This document shows, piece by piece, positions 50,809 through 59,897 of a DNA stretch of 64,000 bases. Location: the NCBI RefSeq assembly GCF_042676385.1, contig NZ_JBHTHA010000003.1, positions 62,001 through 126,000 of the forward strand, written 5' to 3'. The stretch's first letter is position 1. Each line of letters starts with the position of its first letter. Position numbers and translations under genes: made by a program. The DNA comes from Paenibacillus_E sp042676385 (lineage in GTDB: Bacteria > Bacillota > Bacilli > Paenibacillales > NBRC-103111). The notes under the pieces are model-generated. The model had not been told where the DNA came from, searched no databases, and saw only the letters and a program-made list of their open reading frames with translations.

Positions 50809-53070
50809 ATGCACGTCATTACGATAAATAGAAAAATTGTGTTCGGAGTAGTTATCTTCGCCTTACTGGTGGTTTGCACCGTGCTGTTATCCTGGGGAGG
50901 ATTGTCTCGACTTTTCAATGGGGGGAACAAGAGCGTGCCTGTCTCAGCCTTGCCCGTGTTTGAAGAGGGAGGCGTGAAGCAAACTTCTGCCACCAAGGAC
51001 GGGCATCTGGCCGTTTACGACGGGACATCTTGGAAGCCGAAGTTCTGGTCCGGCGTGAACTTGGGGGCTACGACGCCGGGGCATGCGCCGGGAGAGCTCA
51101 GCCCGACCAAGGCGGATTATTTGCGCTGGTTCGGACAAATCAAGGACATGCATGCGGATGTCATTCGGATTTACACGATTCTGCCGCCTTATTTTTATGA
51201 AGCGCTGGCCGAATTTAATGCCGGACGGAAGGACCCGCTTTATATCCTGCAAGGGGTCTGGGCACCTGACGAACAGCTTGTCGGGGCAGATGGGCATGGC
51301 ATGGATGCGCTGCAGCCAGAAGCCATTGACCTGTTCAAGCAAGAGATCCGAGATGCCGTAGGGGTCATTCACGGACAGCTGAAGAGAAAGTCGGCGGCCG
51401 GCCATGCGTCGGGCAAATTCGATGCCGATGTATCGCCCTACGTGCTGGGTTGGGTGATCGGCACCGAGTGGGACCCTTATACCGTGAAAGCGACTAACGA
51501 CGCGCATACCGGGATGTCGCCTTTCCAAGGCGCTTATTTCCAGGCGGTTTCCGGTGCTTCCCCATTTGAAAGCTGGCTGACCCAAATGATGGATACCCTG
51601 GCGCAGGAAGATATGAAATTCGGCTGGCAGCACCCGGTTTCATTCACCAACTGGGTGACCACGGACCCGCTGACTCATCCGAATGAACCCGCGGACAACG
51701 AGGACATGGTCTCCGTCGATCCGATGCATGTGAGTCCTCAAGCAGCCTGGAAGGGAGGATATTTTGCCTCGTATCATATTTATCCGTATTATCCGGATCT
51801 GCTGCGGTATGAGGACAAGTATCAAACCTACAAAGATAGTGACGGGAACGTCAATCCATACGCTGGGTATTTACACGATATGCGGGAGCATCATAAGGGC
51901 ATTCCGCTGATCGTGGCGGAGTACGGTGTGCCAAGCTCACGCGGGATGGCGCATTACGGACCCATTGGCCGTAATCAAGGGCTGCATACGGAAAAGGAAC
52001 AAGGGCAGATCGATGCCGATTTGTACCGCAGCATTTACAACGAGAACTTGGATGGAGCAGTTCTATTCTCCTGGCAGGATGAGTGGTTCAAAATCACATG
52101 GAACACGATGGAGCTTGATTCGCCTGCCGCACGGCGGCCGATGTGGCGCAACATGTTGACGAACGAGGAGCATTTTGGCGTCCTTGCCGTTGAGCCGGGC
52201 AAATCTCAGGAGGATACGATTGTACTCGACGGAAAGACGGACGACTGGGATCGCCGTAAAAAAACCGTAAGCAAGGACTACCCGGAGTACAGCCTAACTG
52301 TTTCGCATGATGAAGCGTACTTGTATCTTCTGCTGAAAAACAAGCTTGGTGACTGGAAGCCGGGAGAGCAACCGCTTTATATCGGCTTTGATACGCTCGA
52401 TGGCGGTAGTATGAAAGCGGACAAAGCGCCTGGAGTGGGCTTCAGCGAAGGTCAGGAATTCGTCATGAAACTGGGCGGGGACAAGGATTCAGCCCTCTAT
52501 GTGGAGAGCGCGTATGATTACCATACTTGGCAGTACGGTTTCGTGAACAAAATGATGCCCTGGCAGCAAGCCTGGTCCCATGCGGAGAACGGCATCTTCC
52601 TCCCGTGGAGGCTGCCGGTCAGCAAACCGCTGCTATTGCCGCAAAGCCAGAAGAAGCTGCCGTTCGAGGATGTCGAGATCGGTCAGCTTCATCCGGGCAC
52701 GACCGACCCGAAGAGTCCCGAGTTCAACAATTTGGCCGACTGGTACGCTTCCGGGTCTGTCATGGAGGTCCGTATACCTTGGATGCTCTTGGGCTTTACC
52801 GATCCCAGCTCGCATCAAGTATGGCGGTACCCTTATGAAGCGGGCGGGTTCAAGATGACGGAAAGCAAAGCGGTCCGTGTCGAACCGCATCTCTCAGGGA
52901 ATCCGAATCCGGTGGCGCCTGCCGTTTACAAGTGGGAAAATTGGAACCAACCGACATCGCACGAGCGACTTAAGGAGAGCTATTCGATCCTGAAGGATGC
53001 GTTCGGCGAGCTTGGAAAAATGCCGCCTAAGGCAGTTTCTCCCGATGCCAATGGTGCCGCAAAACCTTAG
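50809..53070 (+). CDS. Membrane-anchored GH-A clan TIM-barrel protein with CBM9-like domain (paralogue of 38962-41184)
   Basis: The 753-residue protein has one N-terminal membrane helix ('VFGVVIFALLVVCTVLLSWG'), a TIM barrel (about 50-450) with the likely acid/base Glu220 in 'GWVIGTEWDP' and nucleophile Glu371 in 'LIVAEYGVPSS', and a CBM9-like C-terminal half ('IVLDGKTDDWDRRKK'). It is collinear with the 740-residue protein at 38962-41184, including 'SFTNWVTTDPL' and 'IPWMLLGFTDPSS'. It ends the rightward operon 17 bases after the GT-C gene, so each divergent operon ends in one of the pair. The two may act on different forms of the same polymer. The C-terminus converges with the next gene, overlapping by four bases. 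Confidence 0.82.
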   Translation: MHVITINRKIVFGVVIFALLVVCTVLLSWGGLSRLFNGGNKSVPVSALPVFEEGGVKQTSATKDGHLAVYDGTSWKPKFWSGVNLGATTPGHAPGELSPTKADYLRWFGQIKDMHADVIRIYTILPPYFYEALAEFNAGRKDPLYILQGVWAPDEQLVGADGHGMDALQPEAIDLFKQEIRDAVGVIHGQLKRKSAAGHASGKFDADVSPYVLGWVIGTEWDPYTVKATNDAHTGMSPFQGAYFQAVSGASPFESWLTQMMDTLAQEDMKFGWQHPVSFTNWVTTDPLTHPNEPADNEDMVSVDPMHVSPQAAWKGGYFASYHIYPYYPDLLRYEDKYQTYKDSDGNVNPYAGYLHDMREHHKGIPLIVAEYGVPSSRGMAHYGPIGRNQGLHTEKEQGQIDADLYRSIYNENLDGAVLFSWQDEWFKITWNTMELDSPAARRPMWRNMLTNEEHFGVLAVEPGKSQEDTIVLDGKTDDWDRRKKTVSKDYPEYSLTVSHDEAYLYLLLKNKLGDWKPGEQPLYIGFDTLDGGSMKADKAPGVGFSEGQEFVMKLGGDKDSALYVESAYDYHTWQYGFVNKMMPWQQAWSHAENGIFLPWRLPVSKPLLLPQSQKKLPFEDVEIGQLHPGTTDPKSPEFNNLADWYASGSVMEVRIPWMLLGFTDPSSHQVWRYPYEAGGFKMTESKAVRVEPHLSGNPNPVAPAVYKWENWNQPTSHERLKESYSILKDAFGELGKMPPKAVSPDANGAAKP

Positions 53071-53942
53071 TTGCCTAAAGCGCGCCAGCCGGTGAAATCA
53101 TGAACGGCAATGCCCGAATATGAAGGGTGTGTCTTCAATATGAGGTCGATGAGAGCCAGCTGGCGCTCCATTTCGGCGGCGCCTTTTTCATGGAATGTGA
53201 TGTGCGGAGAATCCGGAGTCGGATTCGTTTCCAAGCTGATCCATACCTTTTTGCCTAGACGGTCGCCTGTGGCTATTTCCGATGCTGCCAAATCGAGCAC
53301 ATCCTCCGCTTGAATGCGGTAGGACATCAAGGCTGTTTCGTCCAACTCGGCCATAAGGGCTTCGCTGAGCGTACCGCTTCCGTTCGGGAGCTTGATGCTG
53401 TCTAGCCAGAACGGCAAGGCTGCGGCCGTCGTTAAGGTGGAATCCTTTTTCACCAGCTTATGAAAATAGGAGAGGGATTCCTGCCAATTCACGGCGATCG
53501 CGTTTTGATCCGTGGTCCATTCCGGCAGCAGGTACGGCTCGATATCCACTTGAATGCCCGCAAAACGCTCGCTTTCCAGCACTGACGCGTTGTAGTTTTT
53601 AACCCAATTGACCAGATCTGTGATCTTTTGCCGGTTTTCCGGAAGCGCCCACTTCGGAGCGCCGCCCAGCGCGTGGACCTGAATGCCGGAATCCGCCGCC
53701 GATTGGATGAAGCTCCGGTAACTGCTTGGGGCTACTTCCGGATTAACCTGCAAGAAGATGCGTCCGATCTGTTGATTTTTTGCAAATAGTAAAATGTCGG
53801 ACCTTCCTGCGCTTGTGCGGATCAGTGAAGTATCCCAAAGCCAGGTTGCCTTCGGCTTGATCGCGGTCAAGGCATCCGCCGAGGGAAGGGACGACGATGT
53901 AAAACCCGAAGACAACCACAAGAGCAGCATCATGATAAGCAT
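53067..53942 (-). CDS. Secreted TIM-barrel protein, glycoside-hydrolase-like (paralogue of 34257-35201)
   Basis: The 291-residue protein has a signal peptide (about 1-25) and a single TIM-barrel-like domain matching the protein at 34257 along its length: 'KATWLWDTS', 'FLQVNPEVAPSSYRSFI', 'VHALGGAPKW', 'GIQVDIEPYLL' (Asp133, Glu135), 'LMSYRI' and 'GIAVHDFTGW'. The DxE strand end suggests a hydrolase, family unknown. It converges on the 753-residue gene with a four-base overlap and has its own extended -10 promoter upstream. Together with its paralogue it brackets the exopolysaccharide locus. Confidence 0.75.
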   Translation of the reverse strand: MLIMMLLLWLSSGFTSSSLPSADALTAIKPKATWLWDTSLIRTSAGRSDILLFAKNQQIGRIFLQVNPEVAPSSYRSFIQSAADSGIQVHALGGAPKWALPENRQKITDLVNWVKNYNASVLESERFAGIQVDIEPYLLPEWTTDQNAIAVNWQESLSYFHKLVKKDSTLTTAAALPFWLDSIKLPNGSGTLSEALMAELDETALMSYRIQAEDVLDLAASEIATGDRLGKKVWISLETNPTPDSPHITFHEKGAAEMERQLALIDLILKTHPSYSGIAVHDFTGWRALGN

Positions 53943-53982
53943 TTCTAATTTCTTCCTTCCGTACAGCTTCTTTCATACCTCA

Positions 53983-53991
53983 ATTATACCA
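53983..53991 (-). promoter_or_regulatory. Extended -10 promoter for the 53067-53942 gene
   Basis: On the reverse strand TGGTATAAT forms an extended -10 (TGnTATAAT) about 40 bases before the start codon. It lies between the kinase gene's end and this gene, so the TIM-barrel gene need not depend on kinase read-through. Confidence 0.5.
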
Positions 53992-54033
53992 AATGATAAC
54001 TGCATGAAAAGGAATATCATTTTCCTCAAGTAT

Positions 54034-55290
54034 TCAACTAAGTAAATGTAACGGTAATGTAATTGTGACTGCCGTTCCGAGCCCCTCCTTGCTTTCGTAT
54101 ACGATTTTTCCATTCATGGCCTCAATAATTCGCATGGCTACCGCTGTTCCTAATCCTGTTCCGACTTCTTTTGTAGAGAAGAATAAGGTGCCGATTCGAG
54201 CGAGCTGCTCTTGCGTCATCCCTTTTCCATTGTCTGTGATCTTGATTTGAGCTTGTCCGTTCATGCACACTGAACCTATCTGCACTTCTCCGCCTGCGGA
54301 GGTAGCTTCAATCGCATTCTTGATTACGTTTACCAAGGCTTGTTGCAATTGTCCGCGATCCGTATATAAATAGATTCGATCTTCGATGCTGCATTGGATC
54401 TGAATACTGTTCTTATTAGCCATCGGCGTTAAAAGGACAATAATGTTATTCAATACCTCCGACACGGGAAACGACTCTAATTTTGTCAATTTAGGTTTGG
54501 AAAAGTTTAAGTAATCATTAATGATAGACTCCGCTCTTGCAAGTTCATCCAAAGCTATCGTTAAATAATGCTGATTTTTTGCTGTCTCCTTCGGGTGCAT
54601 TAGCTGAAGAAATCCCCGAACCACGGTTAACGGATTGCGAACTTCATGGGCAATAGAGGCAGCAAGTTCACCTAATGTTTTCATTTTTTCGGCTCGTTGG
54701 ATTTCTGCCTTCATTGCAGATCTTTCATGATTAAACTCATGCAGCATGGACGATAACCAGGTTCCTAACGTTTGCAATACAGCGAACAATAAAACGGCCG
54801 GAATCGTGTGGAATTCGATCGGCTTCTGTACATCGCTTTGTAAGGTAAAGGAAATTAAGATGACTAACATGACTAAGGAAGGGCATAGGGAGATCATCAC
54901 GGTGGCTCTTATCCTGGAACTGCCTGTTAATCCTTTTATTTTGTAAGCTGCTAATAGGAGAGTAAGAAATGTCAGGGTGATGCTCATATAACCAAATAAA
55001 AGCGCATTACCGGAGAGATACGTACGGGTCGCTAAAATCATGAATAAATTGATAAAGCCGGCAGCAGGTCCGCCATATATCGTAGAGATGACAAGGGGGA
55101 CATAACGCAGGTCCCAATATAAATCAAGCGCATAAAAGGAAAATAGCAGGCAAAGCGAGGAAGCTGTTCCGTGGAGCAAACCTAGTACATAGGAAGATTG
55201 AGCGTAACGCCATCTTTCTCCAAAGGCGGTGTACACTAATACTGGAGCAATAACGATTAGAATGTTAATAAACAATTTTTCAAGTAACAT
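54034..55290 (-). CDS. KinB-like sporulation-type sensor histidine kinase
   Basis: The 418-residue kinase has five to six N-terminal membrane helices of the 5TM-LYT type (about 1-185), a HisKA domain with phosphoacceptor His215 in 'ASIAHEVRNPLTVVRGFLQL', and a HATPase domain ('ALVNVIKNAIEAT', 'ITDNGKGMT', 'FFSTKEVGTGLGTAVAMRII'). The layout is that of KinB, which feeds the sporulation phosphorelay. No response regulator is adjacent, which also fits a phosphorelay kinase. The ATG at 55290 follows GGAGG at 14 bases; the longer TTG frame starts inside that ribosome binding site. A phosphorelay kinase beside a SinR-controlled locus is suggestive, since Spo0A controls sinI in B. subtilis. Confidence 0.88.
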   Translation of the reverse strand: MLLEKLFINILIVIAPVLVYTAFGERWRYAQSSYVLGLLHGTASSLCLLFSFYALDLYWDLRYVPLVISTIYGGPAAGFINLFMILATRTYLSGNALLFGYMSITLTFLTLLLAAYKIKGLTGSSRIRATVMISLCPSLVMLVILISFTLQSDVQKPIEFHTIPAVLLFAVLQTLGTWLSSMLHEFNHERSAMKAEIQRAEKMKTLGELAASIAHEVRNPLTVVRGFLQLMHPKETAKNQHYLTIALDELARAESIINDYLNFSKPKLTKLESFPVSEVLNNIIVLLTPMANKNSIQIQCSIEDRIYLYTDRGQLQQALVNVIKNAIEATSAGGEVQIGSVCMNGQAQIKITDNGKGMTQEQLARIGTLFFSTKEVGTGLGTAVAMRIIEAMNGKIVYESKEGLGTAVTITLPLHLLS

Positions 55291-55311
55291 GACTAGTGAT
55301 ATCGCCTCCAA

Positions 55312-55740
55312 ACTTTATCCTTAATTTTTCTTCATTTGATGCGATTATCCTTTTTTGAAGCACCTTAGTCTAAGATCTCATAACATGCTGCCACACAAAT
55401 TCTCGTATTTGAAGGGGCTACTGAGCAGGGGGATAATTAGAGAATGTACTTTCCCTAATAGAGACCGGAAAGGCGCTAAAAGGTGAGGAATCTACTAGCG
55501 CCCCATATTCTCTAAATCTACTGGAACTGCATACTTTCAATCTCCCGCAGCATATACGGGGCACCTGATTTTTCCCTTGGTACTCTCCAATCCAATTAGG
55601 TGGCTTAATAGGTAATAGCAAATAGTCATCTCGCATAGTGACCTTTGCTAGGATACAGATTTTTATTTTGTAAGCATAATTTTATTGGTTTTCCTAATAA
55701 TAACTCCAATGGTTTGTAACTTGATTGCCGCCCGGGAGTG
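55312..55740. other. Intergenic stretch, no feature recognised
   Basis: About 430 bases lie between the divergent KinB-like and CBO0543-like genes. The short reverse frame at 55418-55636 has no ribosome binding site or recognisable motif. Some phrases look like decayed repeat DNA, but nothing can be supported. Confidence 0.3.
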
Positions 55741-55745
55741 ACGAC

Positions 55746-56336
55746 ATGCCAAACGAAATCGATGAACTAAACAGAAAAGCGAATCAAATGGAGATGGATT
55801 GGTGGCTTCACCACGACCTGTTTTCGTTCCAGTGGTGGATTATTGTCATCGTCAATGTGCTATTTTTTGCGCTGCTGCTTTTCTATATAGATCGAAAAAG
55901 GACTTTGAAAATTACACTCGCATTATTGTTTAGCTTTATAATTGTGGGCACTTTCGATCAAATCGGCATATTTTTCCAGTGGTGGAGTTACCCGCATCAA
56001 TTCATAGCTTTTACTGAGCAATACAATGCGGCAGACTTCTTTGTCGTTCCTTGTATTTTTGCCTTGATTTATCAGTGGTTTGCTGCATGGCGGTCCTTTC
56101 TGGTTGCGAATTTAGCTGCTTCAGTGGTTATTGCATTCATAGGAGAGCCGATTTTCGTTGCGCTGGGTATCTATAAATTAAACAATTGGTCTTACTTGAA
56201 GTCATTCCTTGTTTTGTTTGTCATAGCGATTCTTGTAAAAGCGATCGTGGATTGGATTGGGGAAAATAAACTTCAAGTGAATGCGGACCGTGAATTAACC
56301 ATTGATTTTAATAAAAGTAAGCAGAAAATACGATAG
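55746..56336 (+). CDS. CBO0543-like small membrane protein
   Basis: The ATG at 55746 has GGGAG seven bases upstream; a TTG frame from 55725 would include that site. The 196-residue protein has five to six membrane helices and aromatic-rich phrases ('FSFQWWIIVIVNVLFF', 'DQIGIFFQWWSYPHQF', 'FVVPCIFALIYQWF') typical of a family often annotated CBO0543 in spore formers. Its function is unknown. It is followed by a terminator and seems monocistronic. Confidence 0.75.
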   Translation: MPNEIDELNRKANQMEMDWWLHHDLFSFQWWIIVIVNVLFFALLLFYIDRKRTLKITLALLFSFIIVGTFDQIGIFFQWWSYPHQFIAFTEQYNAADFFVVPCIFALIYQWFAAWRSFLVANLAASVVIAFIGEPIFVALGIYKLNNWSYLKSFLVLFVIAILVKAIVDWIGENKLQVNADRELTIDFNKSKQKIR

Positions 56337-56347
56337 AACGAATGAAG

Positions 56348-56375
56348 GAGCTGCTGGCATAGCGGCTCTTTTTTT
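56348..56375 (+). terminator. Terminator after the CBO0543-like gene
   Basis: GAGCTGCT (56348-56355) pairs with AGCGGCTC (56361-56368; one G-T pair), followed by seven T. Confidence 0.88.
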
Positions 56376-56424
56376 GTTCAATAAACAGATCCCGGTCTCG
56401 AATTTTCATAAGCCGTTCCTAACA

Positions 56425-56433
56425 TGTTATAAT
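56425..56433 (+). promoter_or_regulatory. Extended -10 promoter of the third two-component pair
   Basis: TGTTATAAT is an extended -10 element 32 bases before the sensor kinase start codon. No clear -35 is seen, as is usual for extended -10 promoters. Confidence 0.5.
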
Positions 56434-56464
56434 GAACCCGATTAAAGGCAGGAGATGAGTATAC

Positions 56465-58294
56465 ATGGGGTTCGGGTTCGGGAAACACTATCGCGATTAC
56501 TTGAAAAATAACTTGTTCATGAGACTGCTTCTCCTGTTCTCCTTGATCACAGTGATCACGATTATTTCGTTTTCCTATTACATGTATCACTCGATGTCTC
56601 AAGCGGCGATCAATCGGGAACTGGATATTCAGAAGAAAGCCATGACGAACGTCAACAATTATTTAGGCGATAAATATGAATCGGCGCAGTCCATTCTGTT
56701 CGGTTTATACCGGGATAGCGCGCTGGCTGCCGGCGTCACCTTCATGCTGCGGCATCCATTTCAAGAGTATGTGCAGCATAGTCTGGAGCAGTACAATTTA
56801 GGCGGGAACAGCACATGGAATGACGGGCTGCAGTATTTCAAAAATCGTCTGGAAGACGATGCGGATATTCGCAATCTGATGCTGTATAGCGTGGATCAAC
56901 AGGTATTGTATGTGTTAAGCCACGATCGGCAAATGAGGATCATTTCCACGAATGCCACGCATTCTTACATTCCTGAAGCGATGGCGCTCGACAGCAAGAG
57001 TGTCTCCTTGCCGAACGTTTGGCTTCGCGAAGCCGCGGATCAATGGGACAATCATTTGTATTCCGTTCGGTCCCCGATCAATGATAAACAAACGCTCAAA
57101 AATATAGGTCAACAGATTGTATTCTTCAGCTCGGATGGGATTTGGAAAGTATTATCGAATGAAAAGGAAGACCTGAAAGGGACGATTCTCGTCTTGTCGC
57201 CGGATGGGGGCGTCGTGTTCGACTCCTCCGATCAGTATTACGGCAAGCCCTATCCCTACATGGATCAGGTAAATTCGCTGTATGAAAATAGTGGCTCCAA
57301 TCAACATGACTACGTAACAAAGCTTACACAAAGCAAAGGGGATTTTATTGTTGTCGGCATCATGCCGAAAAATGAGCTCGCCACGTCGTCGCGGCGTATT
57401 GGGACAACGATTTTTACGATTAGCGCGGTTTGCATTTTTTTCGCGATATTGCTTCCTTCCCTGGTGGTGCTTAACGTAGCTAAACGAACCCATCAGATTA
57501 TTCGCTTCACGCGAAAAGTCAAGCAAGGCGATCTGACCGCGCGAATTCCGGATATCCGGGAGGATGAGCTCGGGCAAATTTCCCGCAGCTTCAACGACAT
57601 GATCGATGAATTGAATCAATACATTGACCGCGTGTACAAGGCGGACATTAAGCAAAAGCATACGGAGCTGTCGGCCCTGCAGGCCCGCGTCAATCCTCAC
57701 TTTTTATACAATACCCTGGAAGTGATTCGCATGCGCGCGATATCCCAAGGCGCTCATGACGTCGGCGAAATGATCTACAGTTTATCGGCATTATTCCGAA
57801 GCTTTGTCCAGCAGAAGAAAATATACACGCTGAAGGACGAGCTTGAGGCCTGCCGCTTGTATTTGGAACTTTTTCAGATTCGATATAAGGATAAGTTTAC
57901 GTATTCGATCGATTGGGACCGAAAGCTGGCTTCACTTCGCGTGATGAAAATGTCACTGCAGCCCGTTATTGAAAATTACATCGTGCATGGTTTGCGAAAC
58001 GAAAGCACGGATAACGAGCTGCGCATTCGAGTGAATCAGGTGGAGGAGTTCCTTCATGTCCAAGTCGAAGACAACGGAAAGGGCATTTCCCAGGAACGTT
58101 TGAACGAGCTGGAGCTCTTCTTGCAAGCGGAGGAAACGGAAGGGGAATCCTTCGGTCTGCGCAGCATCAATCAGCGGCTCAAGCTTCTTTACGGCAGCAA
58201 GTATGGCGTTCAATTGCGAAGTGATCCGGGGCAAGGAACGACGGTAGACATCTGGCTGCCCATGGACGATGGAAAGGAGGGATACGATGTTTAG
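56465..58294 (+). CDS. YesM-type sensor histidine kinase, system 3
   Basis: The 609-residue kinase has a membrane helix near 20-40 ('LLLLFSLITVITIISFSYYM'), an extracellular cache domain (about 42-300), a second helix (about 318-340), a HAMP domain ('DLTARIPDIREDELGQISRS'), the His_kinase domain with His412 in 'RVNPHFLYNTLEVI', and HATPase_c ('QPVIENYIVHGL', 'GESFGLRSINQRLKLLYG'). It overlaps the response regulator by eight bases. From position it senses the carbohydrate handled by ABC system 3, with the GH125 gene suggesting a mannose-containing glycan. Confidence 0.93.
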   Translation: MGFGFGKHYRDYLKNNLFMRLLLLFSLITVITIISFSYYMYHSMSQAAINRELDIQKKAMTNVNNYLGDKYESAQSILFGLYRDSALAAGVTFMLRHPFQEYVQHSLEQYNLGGNSTWNDGLQYFKNRLEDDADIRNLMLYSVDQQVLYVLSHDRQMRIISTNATHSYIPEAMALDSKSVSLPNVWLREAADQWDNHLYSVRSPINDKQTLKNIGQQIVFFSSDGIWKVLSNEKEDLKGTILVLSPDGGVVFDSSDQYYGKPYPYMDQVNSLYENSGSNQHDYVTKLTQSKGDFIVVGIMPKNELATSSRRIGTTIFTISAVCIFFAILLPSLVVLNVAKRTHQIIRFTRKVKQGDLTARIPDIREDELGQISRSFNDMIDELNQYIDRVYKADIKQKHTELSALQARVNPHFLYNTLEVIRMRAISQGAHDVGEMIYSLSALFRSFVQQKKIYTLKDELEACRLYLELFQIRYKDKFTYSIDWDRKLASLRVMKMSLQPVIENYIVHGLRNESTDNELRIRVNQVEEFLHVQVEDNGKGISQERLNELELFLQAEETEGESFGLRSINQRLKLLYGSKYGVQLRSDPGQGTTVDIWLPMDDGKEGYDV

Positions 58295-59807
58295 GGTTTT
58301 TCTCGCGGACGATGAGCCTTTCATTATTGAAGGGTTATATGACATTATCGATTGGGCTGAAGCAGATCTCGAAATAGTGGGACATGCCGGCAACGGACAA
58401 AAAGCTCTGGAGGCTTTAAAGGAAACTTCGGTGGATATTCTGCTGACGGATATTTCCATGCCGGTCATGAACGGTCTGGATTTGATTCGGGAAGCTAGAA
58501 TCGTTCATCCGGATTTGAAAGTGATTGTGTTAAGCGGTTTCGATGAGTTTAGTTATTTAAAAGAGGGCATGATGCTCGGCATTGAGAACTACCTGCTGAA
58601 GCCCATCAATATCAAGGAACTGAAGGCGACGCTCCACAATACCGTCGAGAAGCTGAATACGTTCCAAGAATCTCGATTGGTGCAAGCTCATAGCAAGCAA
58701 ATACTAAAGGACAACACGCTTCACCGCTGGTTAACGAATCAAATTGCGCCGCTGGAATTCGATGAGCGTGCGGAGCTTCTGGGCATCGACCTTGATCGTA
58801 CCTATATAGCAGCGGCAGTGTTGCGGACGGAATCCGAACCGGAGGAAGTTTTTGACCTCATATCCAGGCAGGTTGAGTCCTACGACGGGTTGACCGCGTT
58901 CTTTGATTTGGACGGAGATATCGTGCTGCTTGCCGCTATGGATGATGCCGAACGCGGCAGAAAGGAGCTGACTGAACTGCTTCTGCAGTTTCAGTCCGGG
59001 TTGCATCAACGTCCGATTCGCATCTCTATTGGCAGCGTGGAGCATCTTCCCGAACAAGCGGGACAAAGTTATGCGACCGCAAAGAAGGCACAGGAATACT
59101 TTTGGATCTATCCCGAGCTTCCATTGATCGATTATAACGAACTGGCGCATCATGAAAGCAATCAGAAAGCAGATTTCTCCATCCTTGATTGGTCCGCCTA
59201 TGCCAAACTTATCGTGGGCAAAGACCAAGAAAATCTGCGTCTGCTCATTCAGAACGATTTTAAACGGCTTCAGGCGCTGCCGGGAATTACACCCCAAAAT
59301 TTTCAGGACATTGCTTTTGAAATGGTTGTCCATTTTAAAATGGAGTTAAAAGCAATCCGTCATACCGAGGAAACGGATGTATACAATCAGGCTTTTCAGC
59401 AAATTAGGAACGCTGTTACGCTAGACGATCTGGAAAAAGCGATTCTAGAGATTGCCGACATCACGGTCGGTCTTCTCATTTCAGATGTTCGAAGCCCGAT
59501 TGTGCAGCAGGTATTGAAATATATCCATGAATCGTATGCCGAAGAGCTTTCGCTTAAAATGCTGGGAGCGCATTACCATATTCATCCGGTCTATCTGGGG
59601 CAGTTATTCCATAAGGAGACCAATGAGTCGTTTACGGAATATATCAACAGGTACCGGATCGAGAAGGCGAAAGAGCTGCTCAAAACCTCGCATGCGAAGG
59701 TTCATGCCATTGCCAAAGATGTGGGGTACTGGGAAGTGGGCTATTTTTATAAACAGTTTAAAAAGTATGTGGGGATATCCCCGACCGATTATCGAGGACT
59801 GCTCTAG
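58287..59807 (+). CDS. YesN-type response regulator with AraC output domain, system 3
   Basis: The start at 58287 follows AAAGGAGG; the longer frame from 58269 would include it. Residues 1-120 are a receiver with the phosphoacceptor in 'ILLTDISMPVMNG' and the lysine in 'YLLKPIN'. A middle region (about 150-390) is typical of full-length YesN. Residues about 405-505 are the AraC domain ('LSLKMLGAHYHIHPVYLGQL', 'VHAIAKDVGYWEVGYFYKQF'). It pairs with the overlapping kinase and should activate the ABC operon that begins at 59977. Confidence 0.93.
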   Translation: MFRVFLADDEPFIIEGLYDIIDWAEADLEIVGHAGNGQKALEALKETSVDILLTDISMPVMNGLDLIREARIVHPDLKVIVLSGFDEFSYLKEGMMLGIENYLLKPINIKELKATLHNTVEKLNTFQESRLVQAHSKQILKDNTLHRWLTNQIAPLEFDERAELLGIDLDRTYIAAAVLRTESEPEEVFDLISRQVESYDGLTAFFDLDGDIVLLAAMDDAERGRKELTELLLQFQSGLHQRPIRISIGSVEHLPEQAGQSYATAKKAQEYFWIYPELPLIDYNELAHHESNQKADFSILDWSAYAKLIVGKDQENLRLLIQNDFKRLQALPGITPQNFQDIAFEMVVHFKMELKAIRHTEETDVYNQAFQQIRNAVTLDDLEKAILEIADITVGLLISDVRSPIVQQVLKYIHESYAEELSLKMLGAHYHIHPVYLGQLFHKETNESFTEYINRYRIEKAKELLKTSHAKVHAIAKDVGYWEVGYFYKQFKKYVGISPTDYRGLL

Positions 59808-59834
59808 GGAAAACTGGAGTGCAGTCCTTTTTTC
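59795..59834 (+). terminator. Terminator overlapping the end of the response-regulator gene
   Basis: AGGACTGC (59795-59802), inside the last codons, pairs with GCAGTCCT (59821-59828), followed by TTTTTCTTTT. It separates regulation genes from transport genes. Confidence 0.8.
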
Positions 59835-59897
59835 TTTTATAGGGGGGGAGACACTTTTCTTTGATTTTTACATGGTTTCATTTAATTTATCGTCTAT

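Noticed and set aside
34257..53942. Standard pga/ica poly-GlcNAc operon or Wzx/Wzy-type eps cluster
   Set aside because: There is no PgaB-type deacetylase, no Wzx or Wzy, no tyrosine-kinase length regulator and no initiating phosphoglycosyltransferase.
55418..55636. Reverse 72-codon frame in the 55.3-55.7 kb gap
   Set aside because: It has no ribosome binding site and no recognisable sequence; probably chance.
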